A DNA stretch of 30,471 nucleotides from positions 1 to 30,471 of IMG/VR virus record IMGVR_UViG_3300021598_000892; one strand, written 5' to 3'. How positions within the stretch are numbered: position 1 is the first letter of the stretch; every line of letters begins with the position of its first letter. The notes below the pieces were generated by a model. It ran no database searches. It saw nothing but the letters and a program-made list of their open reading frames with translations, and was not told the origin of the DNA. The translations under genes and the position numbers were made by a program. Positions 21,617-27,698 of the stretch are shown in pieces. The stretch is from a virus.

Positions 21617-22546
21617 AACAAAAAACTACTAGCTATTTTATTATCGGCAACTATTGCCACACCTATTGCTTCTGCGGAAGCCGCAAATACAGTTAAAAAT
21701 AAAACTGTACAGCCTTCAATTGCAATCTTAGATACAGCAATTGATACCTCTGTTTCTTCTTTGAAGAATCGTAATGTTTATGAAGTTTGTATCCTAGCAT
21801 GGAATTCATGTCCAAATGGAACACAGTTCCAGGAAGGAAAAGGAGCAGCCACTCTACCATTAAATCTAATCACCAAGAATGGTTTTGATCATGGAACACA
21901 GATGGCATCAGCAGCAGCAAACGCAAACCCAAATATGGGTATTGTTTTTGTTAGAATTGTAGGAAATACTTTAGATGGTCGCAGACAGCTTGTGCCAGAA
22001 AACTCGATTGCAAATGCTTTGTCTTGGGTTATTGCAAACAAAGATAGGCTAAACATTCAAGCAGTAGCAATGTCACAAGGAAACTCTAACTATAATAAAA
22101 CAGGCGATTACTGCCCAGCATCAGGACCTCTTACGCAGGTTGTAAATAGCGCCACATCATCTGGGCTCCCTGTATTTTTCCCAGCAGGAAATGACAGAAA
22201 TTATACAAGAATCAATTGGCCTGCTTGTATTCCATCATCTATTGCAGTTGGCGGAACTGACAATACTGGTGCAATTGCAATTTGGTCTAACTATGATGCT
22301 AACCTATTAGATTTTTATTCTTTAGGTCAAACAAGGGTCGAAGTTCCAGGAAATAAAATCATTAATGCAGCAGGAACATCTATTGCAGCACAAATTGCTG
22401 CATCTAATTGGATTGCATTAAAGTCATCAAAGCCACACCTATCTTACTCTGATCTTTATAGTTTAATTATTAAAACATCTTCAAATGTTACTAACTCAAA
22501 GGTCAGCGGTAAGCTATTTAATTTAGGAGCAGCGTTAAATGGATAA
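21614..22546 (+). CDS. Secreted subtilisin-like (S8 family) serine protease
   Basis: This 310-aa protein has a signal peptide at residues 1-23 (MNKKLLAILLSATIATPIAS, then AEA) that would send it out of the cell. The catalytic triad is D40 in IAILDTAID, H93 in FDHGTQMA and S256 in AAGTSIAAQ. FFPAGNDRN supplies the oxyanion-hole Asn and AVAMSQG the substrate-binding strand. There is no obvious pro-domain, which is unusual for a subtilase. Possible roles are cleavage of host surface proteins, receptor removal or virion maturation outside the cell. Its own strong promoter suggests high expression. Confidence 0.87.
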   Translation: MNKKLLAILLSATIATPIASAEAANTVKNKTVQPSIAILDTAIDTSVSSLKNRNVYEVCILAWNSCPNGTQFQEGKGAATLPLNLITKNGFDHGTQMASAAANANPNMGIVFVRIVGNTLDGRRQLVPENSIANALSWVIANKDRLNIQAVAMSQGNSNYNKTGDYCPASGPLTQVVNSATSSGLPVFFPAGNDRNYTRINWPACIPSSIAVGGTDNTGAIAIWSNYDANLLDFYSLGQTRVEVPGNKIINAAGTSIAAQIAASNWIALKSSKPHLSYSDLYSLIIKTSSNVTNSKVSGKLFNLGAALNG

Positions 22547-22766
22547 AGAAATAACTATTCTAGAAGGTATCATTGAAGATTGTGGGAAGGCGTTATTCCA
22601 AAAATGGGCTAACGCTTTACCTGAAGAGGAAAGAACAGAAGAGAATCTTGCTGCGGTAAGCACCAACGCATCAGAATCTGCAATCTTTGTGATTAAGATG
22701 TTTATGGATAGATTTAATCAAGAGGCAGAACAGCTAAAGCCTGTTGACAATCCTCCATCTAATTAG
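22539..22766 (+). CDS. Acidic helical protein, 75 aa
   Basis: No family recognised. Three helices are expected (EITILEGIIEDCGKALFQKW, ENLAAVSTNASESAIFVIKM, DRFNQEAEQLK) with an acidic charge and a Pro-rich end. It overlaps the protease stop by 8 bases, so it is co-transcribed and may be an inhibitor or chaperone of the protease, though nothing in the sequence proves that. Confidence 0.55.
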   Translation: MDKEITILEGIIEDCGKALFQKWANALPEEERTEENLAAVSTNASESAIFVIKMFMDRFNQEAEQLKPVDNPPSN

Positions 22767-22778
22767 TAGGATAAGCAC

Positions 22779-23252
22779 ATGCAAACATTCTTACCAGAGG
22801 CGGACTTTCAAGAAACAGCAAAAGCTCTTGATCGTAAAAGATTAATTAAACAAAGTGTAGAAAATCTGCAAGTGCTAAAATCTCTTGCGGGACTTTATGG
22901 AGAAACTGGCGCTTGGAGAAACCATCCAGCAGTTAAAATGTGGCGTGGACATGAAGACTGGCTATTCCTATATAATGAAGCCATAATTCGTGATATAATT
23001 CTACGTGGATACAAGAACAGCACACAGATTGTTTTTGATCAAATTTTTTCTGAGCATTTTATGGGTTTAGAATCAGACAGACCTTGGTGGCTTGGGAATG
23101 AAAAGCTTCATTACTCCCATAAGGGGAGACTATATGAAAAGGACCCAGAAAAGTATTATTTCTATAATGAATATTCTGACTATAGAGATCTTGGATACAC
23201 ATGCTGCGACACATGCAGTTATTTCTGGCCAACACACTCTGAGGTACAATGA
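22779..23252 (+). CDS. Pyrimidine-dimer DNA glycosylase-like protein (Pyr_excise type)
   Basis: This 157-aa protein has MQTFLPEADFQETAKALDRK at the N-terminus, RLIKQSVENLQVLK, then AWRNHPAVKMWRGHEDWLF. The LD..RL..Q..E motif with basic residues and the H(P)..(R/K)(M/F)(W) segment recall the T4 endonuclease V-like group found in phages, in which a short N-terminus and a Glu do glycosylase and lyase chemistry. T4 enzyme starts with Thr2; here residue 2 is Gln, so the chemistry may differ. C-terminal CCDTCSYFWPTHSE adds Cys/His residues. It would repair UV damage in sunlit water. Confidence 0.65.
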   Translation: MQTFLPEADFQETAKALDRKRLIKQSVENLQVLKSLAGLYGETGAWRNHPAVKMWRGHEDWLFLYNEAIIRDIILRGYKNSTQIVFDQIFSEHFMGLESDRPWWLGNEKLHYSHKGRLYEKDPEKYYFYNEYSDYRDLGYTCCDTCSYFWPTHSEVQ

Positions 23253-23551
23253 TACTAACTGACGAAAATTTTGATAATACAATAATTAATCATAGGAAAA
23301 TATTGGTTGATTTTTGGGCACCATGGTGTGGCCCATGTAATTTAGTTTCTCCAATTCTTGATGAGATATCAGATGAATATGGATTATGGGTTGGAAAATT
23401 AAATATTGATGAGAATACAGAAAAAACACAGGAATACTCTGTACAATCAATCCCAACTATGGTATTATTTGTTGATGGAAAGCCAGTCAAAACAATTAAT
23501 GGCGCAATGCCAAAACATAAATTGTTAAAGGAGCTATCCGAATGGATTTAA
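23249..23551 (+). CDS. trx: Thioredoxin
   Basis: A complete 100-aa thioredoxin: strand VDFWAPWCGPC with redox pair C27/C30, helix with P..DEIS, GKLNIDENTEKTQEYSVQSI and the cis-proline at IPTM, ending with a FVDGKPV sheet. It reduces disulfides, and phage copies also act as polymerase processivity factors (T7) or redox partners for nucleotide reduction. It overlaps the glycosylase-like gene by 4 bases and the next gene by 10. Confidence 0.93.
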   Translation: MILTDENFDNTIINHRKILVDFWAPWCGPCNLVSPILDEISDEYGLWVGKLNIDENTEKTQEYSVQSIPTMVLFVDGKPVKTINGAMPKHKLLKELSEWI

Positions 23552-23712
23552 TCTTTAATGACTGGATTAAGTATGGGCACGATAAAGGATGGATATCCGA
23601 CGTGTTTTGTAATACTCATGAAGGACCCCCAATGTCAGAAGAAGAAGCAAGACAATGGGATGAAGGAGAAGATCCATGCTCTTTTCAAGTAAGAGTATGG
23701 GAGTTAGACTAA
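23542..23712 (+). CDS. Conserved small phage protein, 56 aa
   Basis: Starts inside the thioredoxin end. The pattern GHDKGWISDVFCNTHEGPPM, then SEEEARQWDEGEDPC, ending in QVRVWELD, is a small acidic phage protein that recurs in actinobacteriophages as I recall, without known function. The C/H residues (C23, H26, C46) may bind a metal. Confidence 0.65.
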   Translation: MDLIFNDWIKYGHDKGWISDVFCNTHEGPPMSEEEARQWDEGEDPCSFQVRVWELD

Positions 23713-23759
23713 GTTTCCACGCTCACCAAGAGGTGGATAAATTAAGGAGAATAAATAGA

Positions 23760-24068
23760 ATGAAGTCATTCAAGAAAGTATCGCTAATCATCGCTGCAGC
23801 CCTGACTAGCACAATGCTTGTATCGCCAGCAGCTCAGGCTAATGCTGGAACTGTTACCCTAAGGAACATCAACACTTTCAATTTCAACAGGAACTGGAAA
23901 TTCAGCAGACTTTTATGTCTACACAAAGAGTTCAGCAGTAGGATCTGTATCGATCACACGTGGCGGAACTACAACAGTTTATTATGTACAGGGTACAGCG
24001 GGTGCCCTAAACTCAATCGCTTTGACTGCACCAGCATCAGGAGCAGCAGGCACAGTAGCAACACTTAA
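23760..24068 (+). CDS. Signal-peptide end of a second secreted alanine-rich protein, out of frame with its body
   Basis: ATG 23760 after AAGGAG begins MKSFKKVSLIIAAALTSTML, then VSPAAQANAG: basic start, hydrophobic core and an AQA-N type cleavage site. The frame reads GTVTL at 23847-23861 and then loses all likeness to a secreted protein (Arg, Trp, Cys-rich) until a stop at 24068. The sensible body sequence is in the +1 frame from 23863 (GTSTLSISTGTGNSADFYVY). Dropping one A at 23861-23862 joins the two exactly: TL then GTSTL. This is either a one-base indel or a +1 shift site (CTA-A-GGA). Confidence 0.65.
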   Translation: MKSFKKVSLIIAAALTSTMLVSPAAQANAGTVTLRNINTFNFNRNWKFSRLLCLHKEFSSRICIDHTWRNYNSLLCTGYSGCPKLNRFDCTSIRSSRHSSNT

Positions 24069-24639
24069 AGTATCTGGATTCGATGTATTTGGAAACCCAA
24101 AGGGTGGAGCGACAATTAATACATTAGTATCTTCAAATGGTGTTGCAACAACAACAGCGCTTACAACAGATACAGCAACAGCAACACTTGGAACAAAGGA
24201 GCAGGCAGTAACACTTCCTGCTTCAGGTTCAGTTGTTGTCACAGCATACGCAACAGTTGCAACAGCAGTAACAGGCCTATCAGCGCCAGTTGGTGCAGTT
24301 AATGCAACAATTACAGTACGTGACCTTGCAGGAGAACTTGCAGCAAAGGTTGCAGAACTTGCAGTCGCTAACGCAGCTCTTGCAGCAGAAAAGGCTGGAC
24401 GTGCACTTGATGCACAGGCAGCAGCAACTGCAAAGGCAGCAGCAGCAACAACTGCAGCAGCAGAGCTTGCAGCAGCAAAGGCTGAAACAGCAAAGGCACT
24501 TGCCGATGCAGCAGCAGCAAAGGTTGCAGCAACAGCAGCAGCGGATCTTGCAAAGGCAGCTTACAAGGCAGAGTATAACGCCCTTGCTAAGAAGTGGAAT
24601 GCAAAGAATCCAAAAGCTAAGGTTGCTTTAAAGAAGTAA
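23863..24639 (+). CDS. Body of the second secreted alanine-rich protein (needs frame shift from 23760 ORF)
   Basis: The frame is open from 23863, right after a TAA at 23860-23862, to 24639. The only start inside it (TTG 24022) gives 205 aa and lacks any signal or ribosome binding site. The first part is a beta-sandwich-like, Thr/Ser/Gly-rich section (SADFYVYTKSSAVGSVSITR, TVATLKVSGFDVFGNPKGGA) as in bacterial Ig-like surface domains. Then comes a long A/E/K coiled coil and a basic end, AYKAEYNALAKKWNAKNPKA. The domain style suggests acquisition from the host's own surface proteins. Confidence 0.7.
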   Translation, partial: GTSTLSISTGTGNSADFYVYTKSSAVGSVSITRGGTTTVYYVQGTAGALNSIALTAPASGAAGTVATLKVSGFDVFGNPKGGATINTLVSSNGVATTTALTTDTATATLGTKEQAVTLPASGSVVVTAYATVATAVTGLSAPVGAVNATITVRDLAGELAAKVAELAVANAALAAEKAGRALDAQAAATAKAAAATTAAAELAAAKAETAKALADAAAAKVAATAAADLAKAAYKAEYNALAKKWNAKNPKAKVALKK

Positions 24640-24646
24640 CAAATTG

Positions 24647-24680
24647 TATAATAGAGGGAGGGAGATATTCTCCCTCCCTT
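24647..24680 (+). terminator. 10-bp stem-loop terminator with overlapping -10 box
   Basis: AGGGAGGGAG (24655-24664), loop ATATT, and CTCCCTCCCT (24670-24679) form a perfect 10-bp hairpin followed by TTCT. It stands 15 bases after the stop of the alanine-rich gene and could end that transcript. A promoter (TTGCTT, 18 bases, TATAAT at 24647-24652) lies on its 5' edge and would start RNA inside the left arm, serving the gene at 24696. Confidence 0.6.
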
Positions 24681-24695
24681 TCTACAAAGGAAAAA

Positions 24696-24854
24696 ATGAG
24701 CGAAATAACAAGAGATCAAATAGAAGCAGAAGTAAGATCAGATATAGTTAGGGCTTTGCTAAGCCTTGTACTGCCTCCAAATTGGAACTCAGAACTGACA
24801 CTTAAATATATTGTAAATTATGTACAATCTGGGTCAGACAAGAAGGATTCATGA
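24696..24854 (+). CDS. Small hypothetical protein, 52 aa
   Basis: ATG 24696 after AAAGGA. Mostly helical: ITRDQIEAEVRSDIVRALLS, then PPNWNSELTLKYIVNYVQSG. It resembles the C-terminal helices of small DNA-binding or structural phage proteins but no family is recognised. It ends in an ATGA overlap with the 2OG oxygenase. Confidence 0.6.
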   Translation: MSEITRDQIEAEVRSDIVRALLSLVLPPNWNSELTLKYIVNYVQSGSDKKDS

Positions 24855-25576
24855 TTAGATCTATAGATAATAAAATATTTATCATAGAAGGATATCTTCA
24901 TAGAGATACTTGTAATTTTTTAACCACTGCTTTTAAAGAAAGAATGGAAGAAACCGCAAGAGGCGGAATTATTGGCGGTCCATCATTTAGCAGAAACTCT
25001 TATTCAAAAGGCTTAAGCAACAATAATGATATGTTTGAATATGATGAGTTTCCAAACTTTAATTTAGGATTAGATGTTTTATCTGGACTAGGTCACAGAA
25101 TGCAAAAAACTATATCTGATCATTATAAAAACGAATACTATGTCAAGAGCATGTTCTTTAGCAAAATGGTACAGGGAGCAAGGAATACCTTGCATATGGA
25201 CAATTGGTATGAAACATTCGACAACAAGCTAAAGCCTAGACCATTTAACAGAGAAGATAGGTCTGGGCTTCTTTATTTAAACGATGACTATGAAGGTGGA
25301 GAGCTTTACTTTCCATTCCAAGATTTTACTTATAAGCCACCAGCAGGAACATTTATTTTCTTTGAAGGGAATAAAGACGTACCTCACGAAGTAAATACAG
25401 TTAAATCTGGGAATAGATATAATGTAATATCGTTCTATGGAGATATGTCTAATTTTACAAGAGACACTAACCCAGATATGGAATTATTTAATATTCAAGA
25501 AACACAGATTTCAGTTGAAAGCCTGAAAAATATAAAAGAGACAGTATGGGAGTATGATGATTATGGAATCAAGTAA
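24851..25576 (+). CDS. 2OG-Fe(II) oxygenase (prolyl 4-hydroxylase-like)
   Basis: This 241-aa double-stranded beta-helix protein has the iron ligands H115-x-D117 in NTLHMDNWYE and H179 in DVPHEVNTV, with R189 in SGNRYNVISF for 2-oxoglutarate binding. YLNDDYEGGELYFP and KPPAGTFIFFEGN are standard P4H family motifs. Members hydroxylate protein or free-substrate carbons using O2, Fe(II) and 2-oxoglutarate. Such enzymes are frequent in aquatic phages; substrate is unknown. It overlaps the next gene by 23 bases. Confidence 0.87.
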   Translation: MIRSIDNKIFIIEGYLHRDTCNFLTTAFKERMEETARGGIIGGPSFSRNSYSKGLSNNNDMFEYDEFPNFNLGLDVLSGLGHRMQKTISDHYKNEYYVKSMFFSKMVQGARNTLHMDNWYETFDNKLKPRPFNREDRSGLLYLNDDYEGGELYFPFQDFTYKPPAGTFIFFEGNKDVPHEVNTVKSGNRYNVISFYGDMSNFTRDTNPDMELFNIQETQISVESLKNIKETVWEYDDYGIK

Positions 25577-25763
25577 GAAAAGTTTATTAAAAACAGTTAG
25601 CTGGGAGACATTCCATTTAGTTGGAGTAGCTGGAGTTATCTATGTATTTACTGGAGAATGGGAATACGCAAGCCTAGGTGCTCTAATTTATATTGGGTGG
25701 GAAGCTATTGGATACTATATCCATGAAAGAGCATGGGCTAAATTTGGAAAGAAGGTAAAGTAA
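25554..25763 (+). CDS. DUF2061 membrane protein
   Basis: This 69-aa protein has KSLLKTVSWETFHLVGVAGV, a second span (WEYASLGALIYIGWEAIGYY) and the ending IHERAWAKFGKK, which match DUF2061: K(S/T)(.)..K.(.)(S/T)(W), two spans, then ER.W...(.)G(R/K). A small inner-membrane protein of unknown function. The start is ATG 25554, with GGGAG upstream; ATG 25563 is possible. Confidence 0.75.
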   Translation: MMIMESSKKSLLKTVSWETFHLVGVAGVIYVFTGEWEYASLGALIYIGWEAIGYYIHERAWAKFGKKVK

Positions 25764-25903
25764 TGGCAAAGCATTTAGATAAGATAGCCAAATCCCTAGA
25801 GATTAGGCGAAGCAACTGGAAGAATCCAGCTGGAAAGGCTCCAGGATCTATGAATAAAAAGAAAACAGGATATAGCAGAGTAAAGGCTAATGGCTCAAAG
25901 TAA
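25763..25903 (+). CDS. Very basic small protein, 46 aa
   Basis: ATG overlaps the previous stop (TAATG). Sequence starts MAKHLDKIAKSLEIRRSNWK and continues NPAGKAPGSMNKKKTGYSRV, so it is strongly basic with Gly/Pro turns and no hydrophobic core. It may bind nucleic acid. It overlaps the next small gene by 14 bases. Confidence 0.55.
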   Translation: MAKHLDKIAKSLEIRRSNWKNPAGKAPGSMNKKKTGYSRVKANGSK

Positions 25904-26009
25904 CTGCGAAATAACTGGTTGCGATAATTCAGCTACCCATTTAACCACCACAGAGACAAAATTTATAGAGATCTGTGCAGACCATTATAACGAGAAATAT
26001 AAAAAATGA
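25890..26009 (+). CDS. Small zinc-finger-like protein, 39 aa
   Basis: MAQSNCEITGCDNSATHLTT, then CADHYNEKYKK: C6-x4-C11-x5-H17 and C29-x2-H32 give a C2H/CH finger like the treble-clef mini-proteins found in actinophages. A separate -10 box lies over its stop codon. Too short to assign a function. Confidence 0.5.
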   Translation: MAQSNCEITGCDNSATHLTTTETKFIEICADHYNEKYKK

Positions 26010-26024
26010 TATAATGGTTTAATG
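26010..26024 (+). promoter_or_regulatory. Leaderless-type promoter before a 21-codon ORF
   Basis: TATAAT at 26010-26015, exactly 6 bases, then ATG 26022. This ATG opens a short ORF that ends inside the start of the next gene. There is no good -35 box. Confidence 0.55.
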
Positions 26025-26087
26025 GATGGACTTCTAGACCCATCTAAATACAAACCTATAGGAGAAATAAAATGTCAGACGGATTAA
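26022..26087 (+). CDS. Possible 21-aa leaderless leader peptide
   Basis: ATG 26022 opens MDGLLDPSKYKPIGEIKCQT followed by Asp and TAA at 26085-26087, running 16 bases past the ATG (26072) of the next gene in another frame. It lies at the exact distance from a -10 box seen in the leaderless genes. It could be a true small protein or a device that brings ribosomes to the ribosome binding site TAGGAG at about 26059. Only spacing supports it. Confidence 0.35.
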   Translation: MDGLLDPSKYKPIGEIKCQTD

Positions 26088-26254
26088 ACTTAGACGGCTT
26101 CACAGCAAATCGTAAGCCAGCAGGAACAACACCTTGGGACGCACAGTCACAGTCACCAGCTTCTGGTGGAGATTTTGGAGCAGGCCTTTCATGGCCAGCA
26201 GCACAAGACAAGTCTTCACAAGATGGATCTGGTTTAAACAACGGCGGTAAGTAA
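26072..26254 (+). CDS. Low-complexity small protein, 60 aa
   Basis: TAGGAG stands 7 bases before ATG 26072. The sequence (MSDGLNLDGFTANRKPAGTT, then PWDAQSQSPASGGDFGAG) is rich in Gly, Ser, Asp and Gln, with little hydrophobic content, so it is probably disordered. No function recognised. It might be an interaction or decoy peptide. Confidence 0.6.
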   Translation: MSDGLNLDGFTANRKPAGTTPWDAQSQSPASGGDFGAGLSWPAAQDKSSQDGSGLNNGGK

Positions 26255-26255
26255 T

Positions 26256-26405
26256 ATGTGCGTTGAATGCGGATGCGAGAGCGTCGGTAGCGAAACAGGC
26301 GTAGTTAATGTTGGACTTAATGATGTCTCTAGAGATGGAGATGCAGGACTAACATTAAAGATGACTGCAACACCAGAACAAAGAGAAAGATTTATTAATG
26401 AGTGA
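26256..26405 (+). CDS. Small Cys-rich N-terminus protein, 49 aa
   Basis: MCVECGCESVGSETGVVNVG: a CxxCxC cluster at the very N-terminus, like the metal-binding tip of HypB (MC..CGC), then a Gly/Asp-rich stretch and a basic-acidic helix (TPEQRERFINE). Possible nickel/zinc binding. It starts one base after the previous TAA and overlaps the next gene by 8 bases. Confidence 0.55.
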   Translation: MCVECGCESVGSETGVVNVGLNDVSRDGDAGLTLKMTATPEQRERFINE

Positions 26406-26595
26406 TAACGGTACAGGGATGCAAACTCCTCCGAACAACCAGCCATCAGGTGCAGTAACCTCAAGAGAGGCTGGAAGAAAGAATCCTTCACAAGGAAAGT
26501 TTAGATCAGGTATCAAAGTAGATACTAATAAACACGGTATCCGAAGAGAAACCACAAACGTTCCAAAGAGAACAGGCAGACCAAAGAAAGTATAA
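26398..26595 (+). CDS. Basic AT-hook-like protein, 65 aa
   Basis: The C-terminal end NVPKRTGRPKKV contains the GRP core of AT-hooks, which bind the minor groove of AT-rich DNA. The rest (NQPSGAVTSREAGRKNPSQG, KFRSGIKVDTNKHGIRRE) is basic and disordered. In an AT-rich phage genome a DNA-binding role is plausible. It is followed after 2 bases by a strong terminator. Confidence 0.6.
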   Translation: MSDNGTGMQTPPNNQPSGAVTSREAGRKNPSQGKFRSGIKVDTNKHGIRRETTNVPKRTGRPKKV

Positions 26596-26597
26596 GG

Positions 26598-26622
26598 ATA
26601 AACCCCCGAAAGGGGGTTTATT
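26598..26622 (+). terminator. Rho-independent terminator with GAAA loop
   Basis: A 10-bp stem ATAAACCCCC / GGGGGTTTAT (26598-26607 with 26612-26621) with the stable tetraloop GAAA, followed by TTAATT. It stands just after the AT-hook-like gene and is the clearest terminator in the window. Confidence 0.88.
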
Positions 26623-26627
26623 TAATT

Positions 26628-26714
26628 ATGTGTAAAAAATGTGGTGATTGTACAAAACAGCATGAATATAATATTGATGATGCTGTAGATATTACTTTGG
26701 ATTTACCTTTTTAG
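26628..26714 (+). CDS. Possible 28-aa Cys-rich protein
   Basis: ATG 26628, directly after the terminator, encodes MCKKCGDCTKQHEYNIDDAV, then DITLDLPF. The CxxCGxC cluster recalls the other Cys-rich mini-proteins here. No ribosome binding site is visible and the 3' end overlaps the minus-strand gene by 23 bases, so the call is weak. Confidence 0.3.
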   Translation: MCKKCGDCTKQHEYNIDDAVDITLDLPF

Positions 26715-27000
26715 TTGCAGGCTTTGTAGTACTTTTTTCAATTCTATTAATTGCATCACGCATACTTGATCCGCCATTTGTGAATAACTCAGATTTAATT
26801 ACTGCGATTTCAGACTCAATTTTGTCAAATCTTTGATCACCTTGTTTTAATCTTTCAACAATTCCTGGCTCTTCTTCTGAACCGTTCCAGTCCTCGATAA
26901 ACTTAAACCAAGTTTTAGATAGTCTGTATGCTATTGAAAATAAATAACCAAGAGATCCAGTTGCAGCACCGAATAAAACAATCCACTCTAATTCATTCAT
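26692..27000 (-). CDS. Membrane-anchored coiled-coil protein (only minus-strand gene)
   Basis: This is the only gene in the window on the minus strand. ATG at 27000 gives 102 aa; a TTG at 27006 is less likely. It has an N-terminal span (about 5-25, LEWIVLFGAATGSLGYLFSI), then a charged helix (FIEDWNGSEEEPGIVERLKQ), a coiled coil (FDKIESEIAVIKSELFTNGG) and a short basic tail. This layout (TM, DWxG, GDxRFDxIE...LxxNGGSS(M/L)RDAxxRIE) recurs in actinophage proteins near lysis or tail genes. A TATTAT box lies about 7 bases before its start, so it too may be leaderless. Confidence 0.7.
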   Translation of the reverse strand: MNELEWIVLFGAATGSLGYLFSIAYRLSKTWFKFIEDWNGSEEEPGIVERLKQGDQRFDKIESEIAVIKSELFTNGGSSMRDAINRIEKSTTKPATKKVNPK

Positions 27001-27036
27001 AAACAATATAATAACACCTAAATTATCACAAAGCCA

Positions 27037-27074
27037 TTGACAATCCTAATTGTTTAATGTAAAATTAAGTCATG
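27037..27074 (+). promoter_or_regulatory. Consensus leaderless promoter facing right
   Basis: TTGACA (27037-27042), a 17-base spacer, TAAAAT (27060-27065), exactly 6 bases and ATG 27072. With the minus-strand gene start at 27000 this forms a divergent control region of about 70 bases. Confidence 0.82.
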
Positions 27075-27203
27075 TTTAGTCGACTAATATGTTTGTTTAA
27101 ATCACACAATTTTATACCAGCTGGAAAATGTCCATTTACTGGTTCAACCTATGATTATTGTAAGCGTTGTAAGTCTATGGTTCCAAGAGAATTGGCAGAG
27201 TAA
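27072..27203 (+). CDS. DUF1660-like small Cys protein, 43 aa
   Basis: MFSRLICLFKSHNFIPAGKC, then PFTGSTYDYCKRCKS: the order C...(F)(K)SH....CP.TG..Y.YC.RC matches the DUF1660 prophage protein pattern, a small zinc-binding module. Predicted leaderless mRNA. Its stop overlaps the next ATG (TAATG). Confidence 0.65.
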   Translation: MFSRLICLFKSHNFIPAGKCPFTGSTYDYCKRCKSMVPRELAE

Positions 27204-27499
27204 TGGACCTAGAAGCAGCCGAAACTTCACATTTAAGAGAAACTAGCAATCCAAGAGATCAAGTTATTTATCAAAAAAGTACTTGGAAGTGTCCATGTAA
27301 TGGATGTAAAAAGGCGGAAAAAAGAGAGCGTGAAAGAATTGCAGGTTTAATTCAAGAACAGCATCTGCTAGCAGCCGAAGGAGAGTTACGTAGATATAAT
27401 CTAAGAATGATCGAGTGTAGATATGGTAACTGTGACTGCTATGCAATTATTGATATGATTATTGAAGGAACAGACAGTGCCCCAAAACAAAAGAAATAA
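27203..27499 (+). CDS. Cys-rich hypothetical protein, 98 aa
   Basis: TWKCPCNGCKKAEKRERERI supplies CPCNGC before a basic helix, and a second cluster CRYGNCDCYAIID follows near the end. The C.C..C(x)(K/A)(E)...(I)..(I) layout is like other actinophage mini-proteins that probably hold zinc. No function recognised. The following gene starts inside its end. Confidence 0.62.
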   Translation: MDLEAAETSHLRETSNPRDQVIYQKSTWKCPCNGCKKAEKRERERIAGLIQEQHLLAAEGELRRYNLRMIECRYGNCDCYAIIDMIIEGTDSAPKQKK

Positions 27500-27641
27500 A
27501 TGGATGTACTATGACTTCTTTGAGCGTATCTGGCTAGGAGAATGCGGTTGTTGTGGAGAGCCTTTTATAGCATTGACACAAAAAGATTTTAAAAGAAATA
27601 GATTAAAGCATACAAGGAGCTATTGCCTTGGCGGTTATTAA
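27477..27641 (+). CDS. Small Cys protein, 54 aa
   Basis: Best start is GTG 27477 with GAAGGA about 6 bases upstream; ATG 27504 is an alternative. Sequence MPQNKRNKWMYYDFFERIWL, then GECGCCGEPFIALT, and a single C50 near the end. CGCC and C50 may form a zinc site. Its 23-base overlap with the previous gene fits the coupled style here. Confidence 0.5.
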   Translation: MPQNKRNKWMYYDFFERIWLGECGCCGEPFIALTQKDFKRNRLKHTRSYCLGGY

Positions 27642-27698
27642 ATGCTATAATGATATAGCATGCAAGGCGGAAGCCTTAATATATATTAGGAGAAAATA
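27623..27698 (+). promoter_or_regulatory. Promoter with structured leader before the 27.7 kb gene
   Basis: TTGCCT (27623-27628), 17 bases, TATAAT (27646-27651). The leader starts near 27658 with the palindrome GCATGC. Then come a 5-bp hairpin AAGGC-GGAA-GCCTT (27663-27676, GNRA-type loop), the self-complementary TAATATATATTA, and AGGAG before ATG 27699. GCTATAATGATATAGC around the -10 box is also palindromic. The leader is short but nearly all of it can pair. Confidence 0.6.

Noticed and set aside
24290-24631. Gln/Leu-rich ORF inside the second alanine-rich gene
   Set aside because: It is a frame shadow of GCA-rich codons.
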